Shown: piece after piece, positions 1-12,469 of the stretch
Numbering within the stretch: the stretch's first letter is position 1
Layout: the number at the start of each line of letters is the position of its first letter
Source of the DNA: Parus major
Lineage: Eukaryota > Chordata > Aves > Passeriformes > Paridae
Assembly (NCBI RefSeq): GCF_001522545.3
Contig: NC_031769.1
Span: 71,873,929-71,937,928, forward strand
Reading direction: 5' to 3'
Length of the DNA stretch: 64,000 bases
The notes under the pieces: model-generated
Told to the model about the DNA's origin: nothing
Seen by the model: only the letters and a program-made list of their open reading frames with translations
Databases searched by the model: none
Program-made: the position numbers and the translations under genes

Positions 1-164
1 AAGGGGGTGTTTACAAGTTGAATTCACTTTTTAATGGTCAGATCTGCTGTCAATTCTTGGAAATGACTGATAATTGGTCAGGAGGAAGAACTCCCATCAG
101 CCATCAGCACCTCCAACTTCCCCTCTCTCCTCAGCTGCTTTAAAGGTAAAGCTACCCCATGACA
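1..164 (-). mobile_element. LTR fragment, same family as the LTR at 7804-9236
   Basis: This stretch aligns along its whole length with 9074-9236, at roughly 80 percent identity by eye. Both share the motif TGCTGTCAATTCTT, a second motif TAATTGGTCAGGAG, and the terminal CCCCATGACA. The element ends with CA at 164 and runs off the left edge of the window. By comparison with the complete copy it lies in minus orientation, so the end seen here would be the start of U3. It has no coding capacity. The match between the two copies is visible directly; the LTR label rests on the TG...CA ends and duplication of the complete copy. Confidence 0.7.
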
Positions 165-2298
165 TAGGGTTTTAGAATAAAAAAGAGAACTGTATGTTTC
201 ACCCTCAGCCTATGGACAACCTCAGCAACTGCTGCCATTGACATTGGCAAAAATACTCAGCTTTCATCTTACTTTTAGAAGTGAATCTTCAAGTACATTA
301 TTAGAGTTCAAATCAATGCTGCACAGCTGGCAATTCTTCATGAAACTTAGCTTAACTGGAGTAAAAAAAGAGAGCATCTCTAACAAGACAGAAAAGGAAT
401 TGCAGTTGTTTTTTACAGTATCCTTTGAACGGAATACTTTTGCAGCTGCTTCTTGAAGATGAACTGTCAGCTTGTTTCACAAGGTCTGAATATGAATCAA
501 GTGAGCAGAAAGAGGAGTAGCAGATGTGTCGCAGACCTACACACCCCACCCACGGAGAGCCACAGGCCACCCAACCACAGGAGCAGCTTCAGGGAGAAAC
601 CTGGAGGACCATGAAGTGTGACCTCAGATTACACAAATCAGTGGACAAAAACTCACAGCAATTGCCTTTGGTGCATAAACTGTGGTTTCAGTTACAGAAT
701 GGCTGCATATATGTCTGACTGAAGAGGGTGAACAGGATCATGAATAAATGAAATGGTTCAGTTCTGTGTGCTAAGTGAAAAATATCTTGCAAAAACTCCA
801 GATTCCCCCAAGTTATATGAGGGACAATGGCTAAATTATGACTAAATAAAATCCTAGAAATTTGATTCTGAAAAATATATTCACAACTTGGCATCTTCTT
901 TTTCTCTTCCCTTGTAAAATAGACATGGGGAGAAAAAAACCCCAAAAAACCAAAACCACAAATACCAACCCCACACAGGCACAGTTTTAAAGATATTTTT
1001 GAGTTATGGATTTGGGCATTTGGGTCTTTGGCGGGAGGGAGTTGTGGGATTTTGGTTGTTTCTTTGTTTGGTTCTTTTTTTGTGTGTGTAGGGATTATCA
1101 GATGAAATGGAGAGTGAAAATGAAAAATAAAAATTAAAAAATATAAGAAACAAAACAAAACAAAAAACCCCAACAACAACAACAAATAAAAATAAACCAG
1201 TGAGAGGAAATTTTACTTCCACACCATACTTCCACACCAAAAAAAACCTGAATAAATTATGGTATATGACTTAGTCCCCATGACATTGGCCTGTCATGAC
1301 AGCAAGTGAATTTTTCCACATCCTTTCTGACAATATCTTTAGTATGAATGACATTACCACAGATGGTGATTTTCTGTTTGTGATCATATTTAGCTAGTAA
1401 ACAGATAATGTTAGAATTAAAAGGCAAATGTTTGGCACAGAATCAAAAATTTAACTCAAATAGAAATTTCAGGGCATCTGACACTTGCTAAAGTCTATTG
1501 AAAGAAGAAAGAGTGATGTCTCTTAACATACTAAGACAATGACTTTGATTTCCACAATGCAATTTTTAATTCTTTTATTCTAATTCTTTATTCAATTATT
1601 CATACTCAGAACACCATCACTAATTTTTTTCTCTTCTAAACTTTTGCAATGTTATTTAAATTGCAAGTAAGAAAAATAAATATGCTGCTTCTTTACATCT
1701 ATCATTGGCCTCAAGTGAGGAGAGCAGAAAGGAGCTAGGGAGGGGGAGAGTAGGGAGGAAACTCTTCTATCCAGTAACAATTATTTCAAAACAATGTTAC
1801 ATTCAACTGCAGAAAACGCCTCTCATTCTTTAACATTGAAGTGCATTGTGTATTATCATGACTGATTTAATACACATTGTATACTTGTTGCATACTTGAC
1901 AGCAGCTGAGTGCCACCCAACTATAATATCAACAATTCTAATAATTATACTGTATGTATTAAAGTATTTGGGCTTCTTCTTAAAAACAGCTTACTGAAAC
2001 AAACTGTTTATATGAGAAGCTCATTTAAAACCACACCATGTGCCCAGTCTTTATGTTTTCAGAGAAAAGCTTCAAAATATTTTTAAAATCTATTCAAAAA
2101 CCTCAAAATAAGTAAAAATAACTATCAAAGCCCAATACTAAAAATATTTTCTTTCAATCTACCTTGATATTTTATCATACCCTGATTACTTTCAAGTCAC
2201 CTGATATGTAGATTATTCTTCAAATTTAGTGCAAGAGAAACAGTCAACAGTCATTAAAAATTATTACTCCAGATGTTTTGTTTCAACCATTTTGTTGA

Positions 2299-2315
2299 TT
2301 TTTTTTTTTTTTTTT
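2299..2315. repeat. T17 homopolymer
   Basis: A run of 17 T. No adjacent retrotransposon body was recognised on either strand, so it is either a simple repeat or the remains of a very old poly(A) tail. Confidence 0.8.
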
Positions 2316-4122
2316 GGTAGGGACTTATCCATTTGTCATATAGTTTTTCCTCCTAAAAATGCAGAAGTAAACAATATCAAGGATGTTTGTGGCAATTTCA
2401 TTGAAAATGAAATGTAAGGGGCCAGGAGCAGGAAAGAACCTCAAAGCCTCATTAATCAGCCATTTAGAAATGGAGGTGGAATGGGTGCGTGTGGAAATCG
2501 ATTAAATAACAAGCATTGCTAGTGTTTCACAGATTCAGATGTTGTCTATAATGGGGAAAATCACCAATACCATGGCCTGTCTCTAATAATGGAACTCTGT
2601 TTTGAAAAATGGAGGAAAATGTGCCAGGTACTTCAGTTAGCAAAAGGCACTGGCTTTTTAAAAGCAGGCAAGTTGCAGGGTGTAAGACACAAGTGAACAC
2701 TGTAGTAATGTGGTCAATCCCCTCCTTATTATGGATAGACAGTACCGTGAAATCTTACATAATCACAGTCTCAAACTACAGATGATTTTACCAGCAGAGG
2801 ATTGCCAGGGCCTCTAAACTTAGAGAGTGTCAGAATTTCATTGCTAGGTCAGCTTTTTTGACGCTTTGTCTTAATCAGGATAAAATGCATGATGCCATTT
2901 TGAATGACAAGCTTCTTAGCTACTGGGATTTATTGTGAAAGTGGCATAATGAATTGAACAATTCTGAAGTCAATGGTAAGCACAAAGGCTAGTAATTAGT
3001 GCATCAAACTTCTGACTCTAAGAAATTTACATAGTCATTGAGCTGGCATTCAGGATTTCATGGCTGAATTAAAATTAAACATTTACAATGCAGTTGTTTG
3101 TATGTAAAGCAAAAATTATACTCCCCTATAAAATCTATTTACTTGCAAAGTGAAAAAAATCATAACACAATTTGTTATAGATTTTTGAATTTTTCATCAG
3201 CCATATACAATTGGCTGCTCTCCCCAGAAAAAAAACCCCTACAGTTACAAGCTTCCAGAAAAATAGAGCAATGCCTTAACATCCTTAGCAAAACTAGTAT
3301 GTAAAATGTAGTATACTGGTTTATTAAAAAAACAGGCTTTTCGTATTATATAAACACATTTTTTGCTGTTATTACAACATCTATTTAGAATTATCATAAT
3401 AAGCATGAACTTTAACACACTTCTTGACATCATCTCTGACACCAAATGTTTAGACCAAATTTTTTCAGTATTATTCTCTCTTGATACCAAAATAAATGAA
3501 AAGAAAAAAAAGAAATTCACTGTCACAAACTATGCTCAGCTAGCAAAGTATATTGACTCATGAAAAACTTCATTTTGATTACTCTTTTCAGAAGATCTCT
3601 CTGTAAGTGTGACACATTAAGATTTTCTATATAACCAAGAAAAAAATTGTCCTTTGGACAAAAGTGCTGTAAAAAAAAATATTTACAAAATACAGAGGCA
3701 TACAAGAAGTATGAACTTGATAGAAGAAAAGAGCAGAATTTATAATTCTCTGTTTTTAAGTACAGTTGTTCGACAGAAGAGTTCAAGAACTACAGCCTTT
3801 GACAACAACAAGAGAGGAGACAATAGCCATCTTAGAGATGGATTTCAGAACAAAAGGAGAGTACCTAAACATTTTCATGACAGACATGTTTTTCCTTGGC
3901 CTTCTGGCCTGTATCCTAATAGAGTAAAAAAAAAAAAAAAATCAAAAAAAAATTCAAAAAGTTTTTTCAAAAGGGACTCAATACTTGTTTTACAAGTGAA
4001 AAGCTGTCGGCAACAAGACGACTGAGATGGCTTTCACCCAATCCCAAGTACTGCCAACTGCTTGTGAAAACTCCTCACTAGTTCTCCTTTTATGACATCT
4101 GCCTTTAACATGCAACCCTCAC

Positions 4123-4209
4123 CTGGCTGAGTTAAAATCCAGAGGTATGTGGCTCACTAGATGCAGCTGTTCATGATCCTCAGCAAAATGAATCACTTCT
4201 GTTTCTATC
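4123..4209 (-). other. Possible 87-nt coding exon, unassigned
   Basis: On the minus strand this segment is bounded by an acceptor ending in CCACCTTTGAG and by a good donor, CAG|GTGAGG. It is open in one frame: one base, 28 whole codons, then two bases. That makes it 87 nt long with phase 2 on both sides, as in a cassette exon that can be skipped without shifting frame. The peptide starts IETEVIHFAEDHEQLHLVSH and I do not recognise it. The same frame stays open upstream to about 4379. The polypyrimidine tract is only moderate. No partner exon was found, so chance remains a serious alternative. Confidence 0.18.
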
Positions 4210-4534
4210 CTCAAAGGTGGATTAAGTGAAGAACACTTCAATACAGAAGTATCAAGATGCATTGAAGAAAGAAGATTCATGTAGGAGTGCATGAAATTTA
4301 TTTCATCATTCATTCTTTGATTGTTCCCAGTCCTTTCTTTCATTCCACCCATCTTCGAGCCCTTGAACTGCTCTTGCATTTTTCTCCTTACCCTTCCAAA
4401 TTCAAGATGCTTTATTTTTTTATTTAACAGTTATTAAGACATAATTTCCCATAACCTCATGACAACATATGAACATACACTTTATCCAAGGCAAGTAAAT
4501 TATCTACTTTATGTCACATTATTAATTCTTAAAC

Positions 4535-4563
4535 ACATAAGACACCTTACATGTGTCTTATGT
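4535..4563. repeat. Inverted repeat, 11-bp perfect arms
   Basis: ACATAAGACAC at 4535-4545 and GTGTCTTATGT at 4553-4563 are exact reverse complements separated by 7 nt. The hairpin is too short to be a microRNA precursor, and no terminator role applies in this genome context. Confidence 0.75.
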
Positions 4564-4956
4564 CATAGGCCCCTCCTGAAGATAAATATCTTGTAAATCA
4601 TGTTACACTATACCAAACTTGCTATATTAGGAAGACATTAATTGAAGTGTGTTATCTATCTTTCCAGACAAGAGTAATTCTGATAGAAAATAAATTATGC
4701 TGAATAGGATGAACTCTAATGAAGTAAGTTAGGAAATTTTTTTTGTATAGTCAGCTCCTTAAGGAATCACTTAAAATTTCTCCTAATATAAAAGACTTGG
4801 AGGATTCTTATGGGGTTAATGATATTATTGGCAAGCAACATCATTGGCATAACATTAGAATATCTCAGTACATGTCCCACAGGTCATATGATATGGTTTT
4901 ATTTCAGATTCATATAACTTGATGTCAGCCTTTGGTGATCTTCCTTTCTTATCAGC

Positions 4957-5020
4957 CTCACACAAGTATCTCTCAATATACAAGATGAGATACAAGCTCA
5001 CACATGTATCTCTCAATATT
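4957..5020. repeat. Tandem duplication, 40-bp period
   Basis: A motif of about 24 nt beginning CTCACACA and containing GTATCTCTCAATAT occurs at 4957-4980 and again at 4997-5020 with about two mismatches. The offset is 40 bp, which points to a small local duplication. Confidence 0.75.
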
Positions 5021-7803
5021 GTTAAATTTTCCAGAAGAAAATAATGACGCATTTTCATCTAAATTATTTTCAAATTAAAAAAAAAAACCAACAAAAGCCA
5101 CGAAAGAGAAATGAAATTCCATTGAGAGGGGAAAAGGTCCATTTTCCTTACCTTTTAAATTTATTTTTGAACCACCATTACTATAATAACTAAATACCTC
5201 ACAGATTTTAACATGATTGTCTTCACATCACCACTCTAAAGTAAATCTGTGATATTGTTTGTTTTACAGCTGGGGAACTAGGGTATAGAAGCTCTACATA
5301 ACCGTGGTATAGTAATACCCCTGGGTTAAATTAAGAGACTATTGAAGGATGTCAAGCAAACTGGTTATCCACCTTACTAACAGGCAACTGAGCAGGTTGA
5401 ATCTTAGAGCAAAGATCACACTAACAAACAAGAAAACTCCACACATACAATAATTAGCTTTCCGAAGAAGTGTTTTGTCTATGTGGCTCTGCAACTCTTG
5501 CCAAAGAATCTACAAACATAATACATAAACCAAAGAACAAACTTCCATTTTACCCAGCATCTTTTTTCTCTTGTACATCTGCCTTCCTCTTCTTCTTAGT
5601 TTTCAATATATAAATGGAACATATGGGGAAGACTGGGAAGCCTGCAGTTTTTAAATATGTCAAGACCAAAGGCAGCCAATTCTGTATCTGGGTATCAATC
5701 ACCAACCCCCGCAAATGACACATGAAACACTCTGTATACATAGGGCCCTAAAAGCCTGCTAAATGACACTGAAAAAAAAAATTTTAATTTTTTTTTCTTG
5801 TAGTCTGCAGGAATAAAAAAGAATCAGAAAATTACATCAGTTAAGGGAGGATTTCTGCTGTTCATCAGAGCAAATAATTTTCTATCTTTTCTTTTTTATT
5901 TTCCTTTATTGCAATACTGCATAGAATCTTCCACCTGCATGAGGCTAGGGGATACATGATGTGGTTGTTGTAATACTTTTCAAGAATGAGAACAGGACTG
6001 GAAAACCTGGAAGAGATTCCAATGCAACACCTCATTTGTCTTCCTATGTAATCTAGGATGATTTATGTATCCTGACCATGACATTCTGAATGTTAACCTG
6101 TCCCTTCACTGAGTGTCAAACAGAATTTAGAATTTTACCCATAATTTGCACCCTTGCAACTGCTAAAACTTCCATGAGTAATCCCTTCGTGTTAAGACAC
6201 ATACTCAAAGGTATTGCTTTGTTTAGCTCTTCTGTCAGTCATTGTGACAGAATGAATGTATCTGAAGAGTAAAAAAATTAAACTCTTTCTCACCCAAAAA
6301 ATTCTTTTGCAAACACTTTAGGAGCTTTCCAAGAAAACAAACATTTCCTACTAAAAACAAATCAGTAGAAAAATCTAGATTTTGCCAGAAAACAAAAAAT
6401 CATGACTGAAAATTTTGTTATTGTCCAAGCTATTTCATATGAATGTTTTAATATATTATAGTTCTCAGCCTTAAAGTTAGGAATGCTTCTAGATTTTGAA
6501 AATTATATCCATGATATCCACCCTAGAAAATAGTTGATAATGTCATATATCTTTCTGCCCAGCATTACTTATGTCACATAACAAGCAGCATAAAAAGACA
6601 GAGAAGGCTATCTCCTCTCTGATATTGGGGCACTTTGCTTTAAAAGGGATAAGGAGTAGATAAAATAAAAAGTTTGAAAGTGAGCTAAAAAAAAACAAAA
6701 AAAGAAAAAACATTAGTGAGGAGCTATACAGCTATTACAGGAGCTATACCTGGGTTCCTGGAGAAGCGCCCTCACCCAGCTGGGTCTGTACACAAGCAAC
6801 AAAGGCCACAGCTTCTGCCTCCACCTTGGTAATACCCCAAATGGAACTTGTGTGAGCAGTATTTGAAAAGGTTAGCACATGGAAGGCAAGCCCTTGTGCA
6901 GGACACTTGAAAATGAAGCAAATTTCTTGTGTTTGCTTTCTTTCTTACCTCCCAAGAACCTACAGAGAGCAGAATCACCATCTGCTGCTCCTTTGGGAGG
7001 AAGTGTAAAAGTCAACTTCAAACTTCAATGGCAAGCACCTGCTGTGTGTTTGCTCTGAAGCACTTATCACATAAAACCAGTTTCAGTGGATTGAGGTTTA
7101 AGGTCTAAGCACACTGAGTGGAAACAGATTGCTCACAGCTATGTTTATTTCTGTATAAATGTCTTTTGATTACTTTTGCTTAATACAAAATTAGAGACTG
7201 CATTGCTCTTTATGACAGCACTCTGAGGACCTGCTCTTTTGCTCTTACGGTATTAGTCCAATTTCTTCTTTGAAGCAATTAAAAGCCTAACCTTTCCATT
7301 TGTGCCAAATTAGTAGGAAGATGAATCTTCTTTTTCCCATAATTGGGAAGCATTTTCTTTGCTCCTCAATCTGAAAAAGTCTTAAAATCCAACACAGATG
7401 TTTCATTACATGACACCTGTGTAATTGTCCCCATGTTGCTATGGAAAACTCAGCTTTTTATACCTTCGAAATAATTAGGACTCAAGCAGTAAGTGTTGCT
7501 TATCATAAGTCCTGGCTAGATAATGTTTGTTAAATAATTGAATGAATTATGCCATAATATTCTTCTCCATGAGTTTAAGTTTGCTTGGTTTGTTGAAGTG
7601 TGACAACCAGTTCAGAATGCTACAACAGACAATCATGACGGTGTGAGATATATATTTGTATGCTATATTTATTGGGTTTAAGGGTACTCAATGGAAATAA
7701 ACATTTGCTATAAAAGAATATTCAAATGGATGATGCTGAAAAAAGAAATCAGTGGCTTGGATTTTCAAAGTATCTACAAGATTTAGTCCATTCCAAAGGT
7801 AAA

Positions 7804-9236
7804 TGTCGTGGTTTTAAACCAGTAACTAAAAAATTACTTATTTCTTGGTGTGAGATATGGATTAGAACAAGAGCAAAACAGGCTTAAAACTTAAAAAGGA
7901 ATAAAGAAAGTTTATTAACAAACTACAAGAATAAGAACACCTGAATAAACTTCTAGAAAACCCTTTTTATCTTCCACTACCCACCATTCCTTTGTTCACA
8001 TGACAATATAGAGATAAAAACTTTGGAACTTTGGTGTTTAAAACAGTCCCAGTTCCTGCTAGAGTCTTTTCATCAGTCTTTGTAGAGAAACAGAAGTTTT
8101 CTTCTGCTAATCTATGGAGTTTTCCACAAGAAAGCTATTTCTTGCTATAGCTTTCTATTTTCTTGATGCCAGCTGCCCGGAAATCTGTCATCAGAGTTTA
8201 CTCCTCCCATTTCACATCACTGAGGTGTGTATAGGCCATGGGTCTAGGGATGTCATTTTAAGGATGAGTTATTCAAAGGCAAAAGTCTTCTTCATCTGTC
8301 TTTGTGAGCTCCACTGGAAAACAGTTTTCTCACTGCCCTCCAAGGCCTCAAATCTTCTCTTCACTCTGTTCCAGCACTTTACTGTATCACAATTGCTCTA
8401 CTTTTTGCTCAAAATCCACACTTTGAACACTCTATTCCTCCCACTATACTCTGTCATTAATTAAAGGAGTTTTTTCAAGACCTTATTGTCCATCTCCATA
8501 GCTTTAACAGAAAAATATTTCAGCTTATAAAGCATCTCTTTATTCTCTACCTTTTCTGAAGCTTAATTCTTTACTGTCTCTGATAATTTATAAAGTCTCT
8601 TTACATGCTGATTACCCTCTTTTTCTCTCTCTGGAAAAAAGGATTGATCTGCAAGTCTCACCTGGGTAATGAAAAGGTTAAAATCTTGCCCAGGCTTTGT
8701 AGATGGTTCTGTGATCTCTGCTGGAGCAGCAGCTGGAGCTGTCTGCGATGGAAGATTCCTCATGGCTGCTCTGGAGAGTGTGGTCACTGTCTCAGCCTGC
8801 TGCACGTCAAGAGCTTTTTCCTTTCTTTACTCGACAGTCTCTGGTGAATTCAGTCACAGCAAAAACTGCAGCCGAGCCAGGGACCGGCCTGGCCTGGCCA
8901 GAGCCCGGGACAAGCCCCGCAGGCCCCATCTCCCGGCCGGGAGCCGCTGGGCCCAGCCCAGCCCCTGCCCGGGCCACATGGGCTGGGGAGGGGAACGGGA
9001 GGCCAGCTGGAGCTCTGTCACCTTTCACAGACAGGAAACAAAAAGAACAAGAGAGCTCCGGCTTTACATCTTAAGGTAGGGTTCACAAGTTGATCTCACT
9101 TTTCAATGGTCAAAACTGCTGTCAATTCTTAGAAATGACCAATAATTGGTCAGGAGAAAAGACTCCCATCAGTCCCCAGCAGCTTCAACTTCCTTAGCTC
9201 CCAAAACCACCTTAAAGGTAAAGTGACCCCATGACA
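7804..9236 (-). mobile_element. Solo LTR of an endogenous retrovirus, 1433 bp
   Basis: The element begins TGTCGTGGTTTTAAACC and ends CCCCATGACA, so it has TG...CA termini. It is flanked by GTAAA (7799-7803) and GTAAG (9237-9241), an imperfect 5-bp target duplication. Minus orientation is inferred: read that way, a GC-rich promoter-like block (about 8870-9010) comes first and a polyadenylation signal (GTTAATAAAC near 7911-7920) lies about 110 bp from the 3' end. Its right end matches window positions 1-164. No gag, pol or env remains on either side, so it is a solo LTR left by recombination between two LTRs. Open frames of 60-136 codons inside it (8114-8464 and 8669-9079, for example) are in non-coding LTR sequence. 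I recognise it as an avian LTR type but cannot give the database name. Confidence 0.75.
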
Positions 9237-11639
9237 GTAAGTCAGGGTAATATGTGCTTAGTTGCTTTATTTTGTCTTTGAGAGCACCACCTGTATCTCA
9301 AAAACAAAATCAAGAGCTTCACTGGCATCCAGTCATGAGTGTCAGCAGTGGGCATTGCTGTGATTTGTCTTCTCATACATCAGGTCCTGATTACACACCC
9401 TTTGAATTTTTATGGATTTTTTGTCATTAGTGAATATTTGTTTCAATAATCATTATTGAACTTTGATCAACACCCATTGTTTTTATTTAGCACAGATTCT
9501 ATGAAGATGATCATCCCTCTCTTTGGTTGCAGGAACTGTATTTTTTGTCAATGCAGCAAGCTACCTCTCCACAAATTAACCCAGCACTCTTCGTGTAGGA
9601 ACAAGCTGCATTCAGCTGCCTAAATTAGGTCTCAGGATACCAGGAAAATGTTGTCATCTGGATCTCAGGTGGGTTCCAAATCCAGGTACAAGTTCAATTT
9701 CTGAGTTTTTCTTGATTTCTCCTGTGCAACCAAGGAAGCAGTTTGATTTTGTCTGTTCAAGAACTCTTCATCAGCAAACGGGAAGAATAATCTCCACCTC
9801 TTATGAGCAGAGCAATTACCACATAAACTGGTTGATACACAACAAAGATTACAAGGCTATTTATGGCATTACTGTCATTATTAGAATAATTTTATTGGAG
9901 GACAATATTGTTTAGAACTTCCAGTCAAGAATCTCTCAATATTAAATCTATGTTAAAAAAAAAATAAAGAAATCCAAACAAAGCAGGAATGCTGGCTTTG
10001 TTCCTGTCTGAAGGAAACCTGAATCTAGACTCTTTTCTTTTATTAGGACTACTGAAAGTAGTAAATATTTTTATCATCAGCCGTGACAAAACGATTTTCA
10101 GAGAAAATCCCAGTATCTATAGTCCTGGTTTTGAATTGAGATTGCCTTTTTATGAAAAACTGATGTTGGAAATGCTTCAAGTGTTAAAAGATTTCAAGAG
10201 ATGAAAGCCTTAGTTTATCTGCTACTCTAATAATGGATGTACTATTAAGAACTTAAATAGACTTTATGGTAATGTTAAAGTCCAGTATAGATGACAAATT
10301 TAAGTAGAGGCAAAAAAGATAGAAATAAAATTAAAAGATCTATGGAGGAATATAAAATTCAGGAATGTTTATGTAATTAATACCATAAAAGACAAAATCA
10401 CCAAGATCCCCACAATATTAAAGAACCTGTTTTATTGATAGAAAGTACAAAGAGAAAATTACTGAGGTTTCCTAATTCTTAAGTTTTTACACATAAAATT
10501 CATTGACATATAAATATTATTTTATCAATTACCACAAGATTAGAAAACTTAAAAACTTACATATACAAAAAACCTCAACCCAGCCAACATAATAAAAAAA
10601 ACAAAACAAAACAAAAAACAAAAAGCAACCCAAACAAACAAAAACTTTAAAAAAGTCAATAGAGACTGGAAGTCTGAACATCAAGATAAATTAGAGAAGT
10701 AAAAGGAAAAGTTTAGTCTCAGTTTAATTTATGAATGTTTACACTGAATCATTGAAGGCATATGTTTTAAGAGTTGTAGACAAACTTCCAAGCTGAATTG
10801 CAAGTTTGTTCTACTAGCCTTTTGTGTCCATTGTAGTTTTCATATTTCTCTGTGAAATTTTCATGTTGTTTTTTTAGTTTTATTGAGTGGGTACCAAGCT
10901 CTTCTCAGATAAATGAACATACACTTGAAGACCTAGATTGATCTAGTTACTAATTTGATCCTTTAATTTCACTTATATAAATAACAAACAAAATTGTGGA
11001 GTAAAAAGTTATTTAATTTTTCTTTATTCACGTATGGCTCTCATAGATTTAATTATACCACTTCGGTTTCACTGTCAGATTTTTCTTTACACAATAAAAA
11101 CAGATCGATACAGTTAATTTAAAAAATGAAAAATTTAGAAAAAAATCAATTACAGACCAATGAGAAATAAACTTAATCAGCTTAAAATGATTTATGCTAA
11201 AAATAACAGAGAAAATAAAAAGTACTGTATCAGTTTCCCAAACAGTGGAGAGCTATTTTGATTGGAGAAACTGAAAAAAAAATCCTCTGTTCAAAGTCAA
11301 TGTTAATAATACCTAAAAACTTTTGCCTGCTTTTGATCTTCCATTTTATTTCAAATTTGGTTTCATTCTTTGTCTTACAGATGCATATTAGTGAGATTGG
11401 GAGTTTGAGTTGGGGTTTTTCTGGGATTAAAGCATCTTTTTATGCTGAAATATAGACATACTAGGTATTGATTTATAATTGCATATGATTTTTTTTTCTT
11501 AATTTATGTTTGTATTTTCATTCATTGATTTTTTCTAAAGCAACAAATATCTAACTATCTCTTAAAAAACAAATTAAATAAAAAATAAAAATTAGTTTAT
11601 ATACATATACAGATACATATATATATATAGTAGTCCTTA
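9237..11639. other. AT-rich single-copy DNA, no gene recognised
   Basis: No gene or transposon was recognised. An A/C-rich low-complexity tract lies at about 10567-10645, and a short alternating TA tract (ATATATATATAT) near 11615-11630 sits just before the next LTR. Open frames are at most 71 codons and have no family features. Confidence 0.5.
10567..10645. repeat. A/C-rich low-complexity tract
   Basis: This is mostly A with interspersed C (ACAAAACAAAACAAAAAAC-type sequence) and very few T. It resembles the tracts at 32919-33110 and 34116-34207. Confidence 0.7.
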
Positions 11640-12185
11640 TACTGAAGGAATAATTTTGGGCCAAAGCTTCATTTTCACTCCCCTAGAATTCCTTTTTTCT
11701 CTGTGTGTTGTTTGCATCATTGACAGAAAGCATCCATGGAGCTCTCCTTTGCTTTTAGTTAGTTTTTGTAGCTAGCTGAGGTGGAGCAGTTCCCCAGATT
11801 GTGGCTTTTCTTTTTCTTTGAAATGTTTAAACCTGCTCTGGACTGAAAACCCAGACAAACACCAGGAGCTCACACCTGTGGCCCACCAGGCCTGGGACAC
11901 GGCATTTTCCAGCACAGGAGGGACTGACAAGGGACTGAGCGAGCCGAGCTACACCCCAGGACAAGGACTCTCTCTGAATTTGCCATCTCTGTAGAACAGT
12001 GAGAGGTTCCATTGTTTAATATTATTAATTTTTCCGTATTTTGCTTGTTAAATAAACAGGTTTTTTCCACTTTTCTCAATGGAGATTTATTTCCTGAACC
12101 AGTTGGGGGAGGGTCTGCTTGAATTTGCTTTCTAGAAAAGACCACTTCAGAAGTTTCCTCCCAAAATTTGCCCTAAACCAGGACA
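11640..12185 (+). mobile_element. LTR fragment of an endogenous retrovirus
   Basis: The 3' part is LTR-like: a GC-richer block at about 11826-11990, then AATAAA at 12051-12056, a T-rich stretch and a motif AACCAGTTGGGGGAGGG. It terminates CCCTAAACCAGGACA at 12185. The order promoter-like block, AATAAA, CA end gives plus orientation. I recognise the 3' region as a common avian LTR type. The 5' boundary is uncertain: similarity to what I remember of the family begins around 11640-11780, and no clear TG start or target duplication was found, so the copy is probably truncated or worn. It has no coding capacity. Confidence 0.55.
12051..12056 (+). promoter_or_regulatory. AATAAA polyadenylation signal of the LTR
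   Basis: This hexamer lies 130 bp before the terminal CA of the LTR fragment, where the R/U5 boundary of a retroviral LTR would be expected. Confidence 0.4.
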
Positions 12186-12469
12186 AGTAATTGCATTGTT
12201 GAAACTATGAAACTTCAGAACCTTGAGTATGCTAAAGCTACCTTTGAAACATTTAACTGGAAAATGTATGGCTTCCTACTTGAAAATTTTTACTTTTTTA
12301 TGAGAAAGAAAGACATCATTAAACAATTAGATTGCAAAATACTACTTAGAAATATCTTGTGATCTCTTGTAGGAAGTAAAACTAGTCCCTCCTGATTTCA
12401 TACTTCATAAAACAATCCTAATCACATTTTAATTTCCCATAATGAATCTTGGTCTTGTCTTTGAAAACA

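Larger units (their letters stand above)
165..7803. other. AT-rich single-copy DNA, no gene recognised
   Basis: No repeat family or coding gene was recognised here apart from low-complexity runs: A/C-rich tracts at about 933-966 and 1142-1196, a T17 run at 2299-2315 and an A16 run at 3926-3941. The stretch at 2430-3080 is more balanced in composition and could be conserved non-coding DNA, which only an alignment could show. A possible minus-strand exon lies at 4123-4209. An 11-bp inverted repeat lies at 4535-4563 and a 40-bp-period duplication at 4957-5020. The longest open frame, 3654-4025 plus (123 codons), runs through the A16 tract and looks like chance. Confidence 0.5.

Noticed and set aside
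3654..4025. 123-codon basic open frame
   Set aside because: It is held open by an A-rich tract giving poly-lysine, with no family features.
4669..4724. Segment between CTATCTTTCCAG and GTAAGT
   Set aside because: Stops in all three frames within 56 nt and nothing suggesting a non-coding RNA.
6939..6997. Minus-strand 42-nt mini-exon ending TGGGAG|GTAAGA
   Set aside because: Too short to tell from chance and no partner exons were visible.
8669..9079. 136-codon open frame, proline/arginine-rich at its end
   Set aside because: It lies wholly inside the LTR at 7804-9236, in the GC-rich promoter-like block, where stop codons are scarce.
165..9236. A complete provirus with LTRs at 1-164 and 7804-9236
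   Set aside because: The spacing and orientation would fit, but the intervening 7.6 kb shows no gag/pol/env-like frames and no primer-binding site next to 7804. The 7804-9236 copy has its own flanking duplication, and the two LTR ends differ by roughly a fifth.
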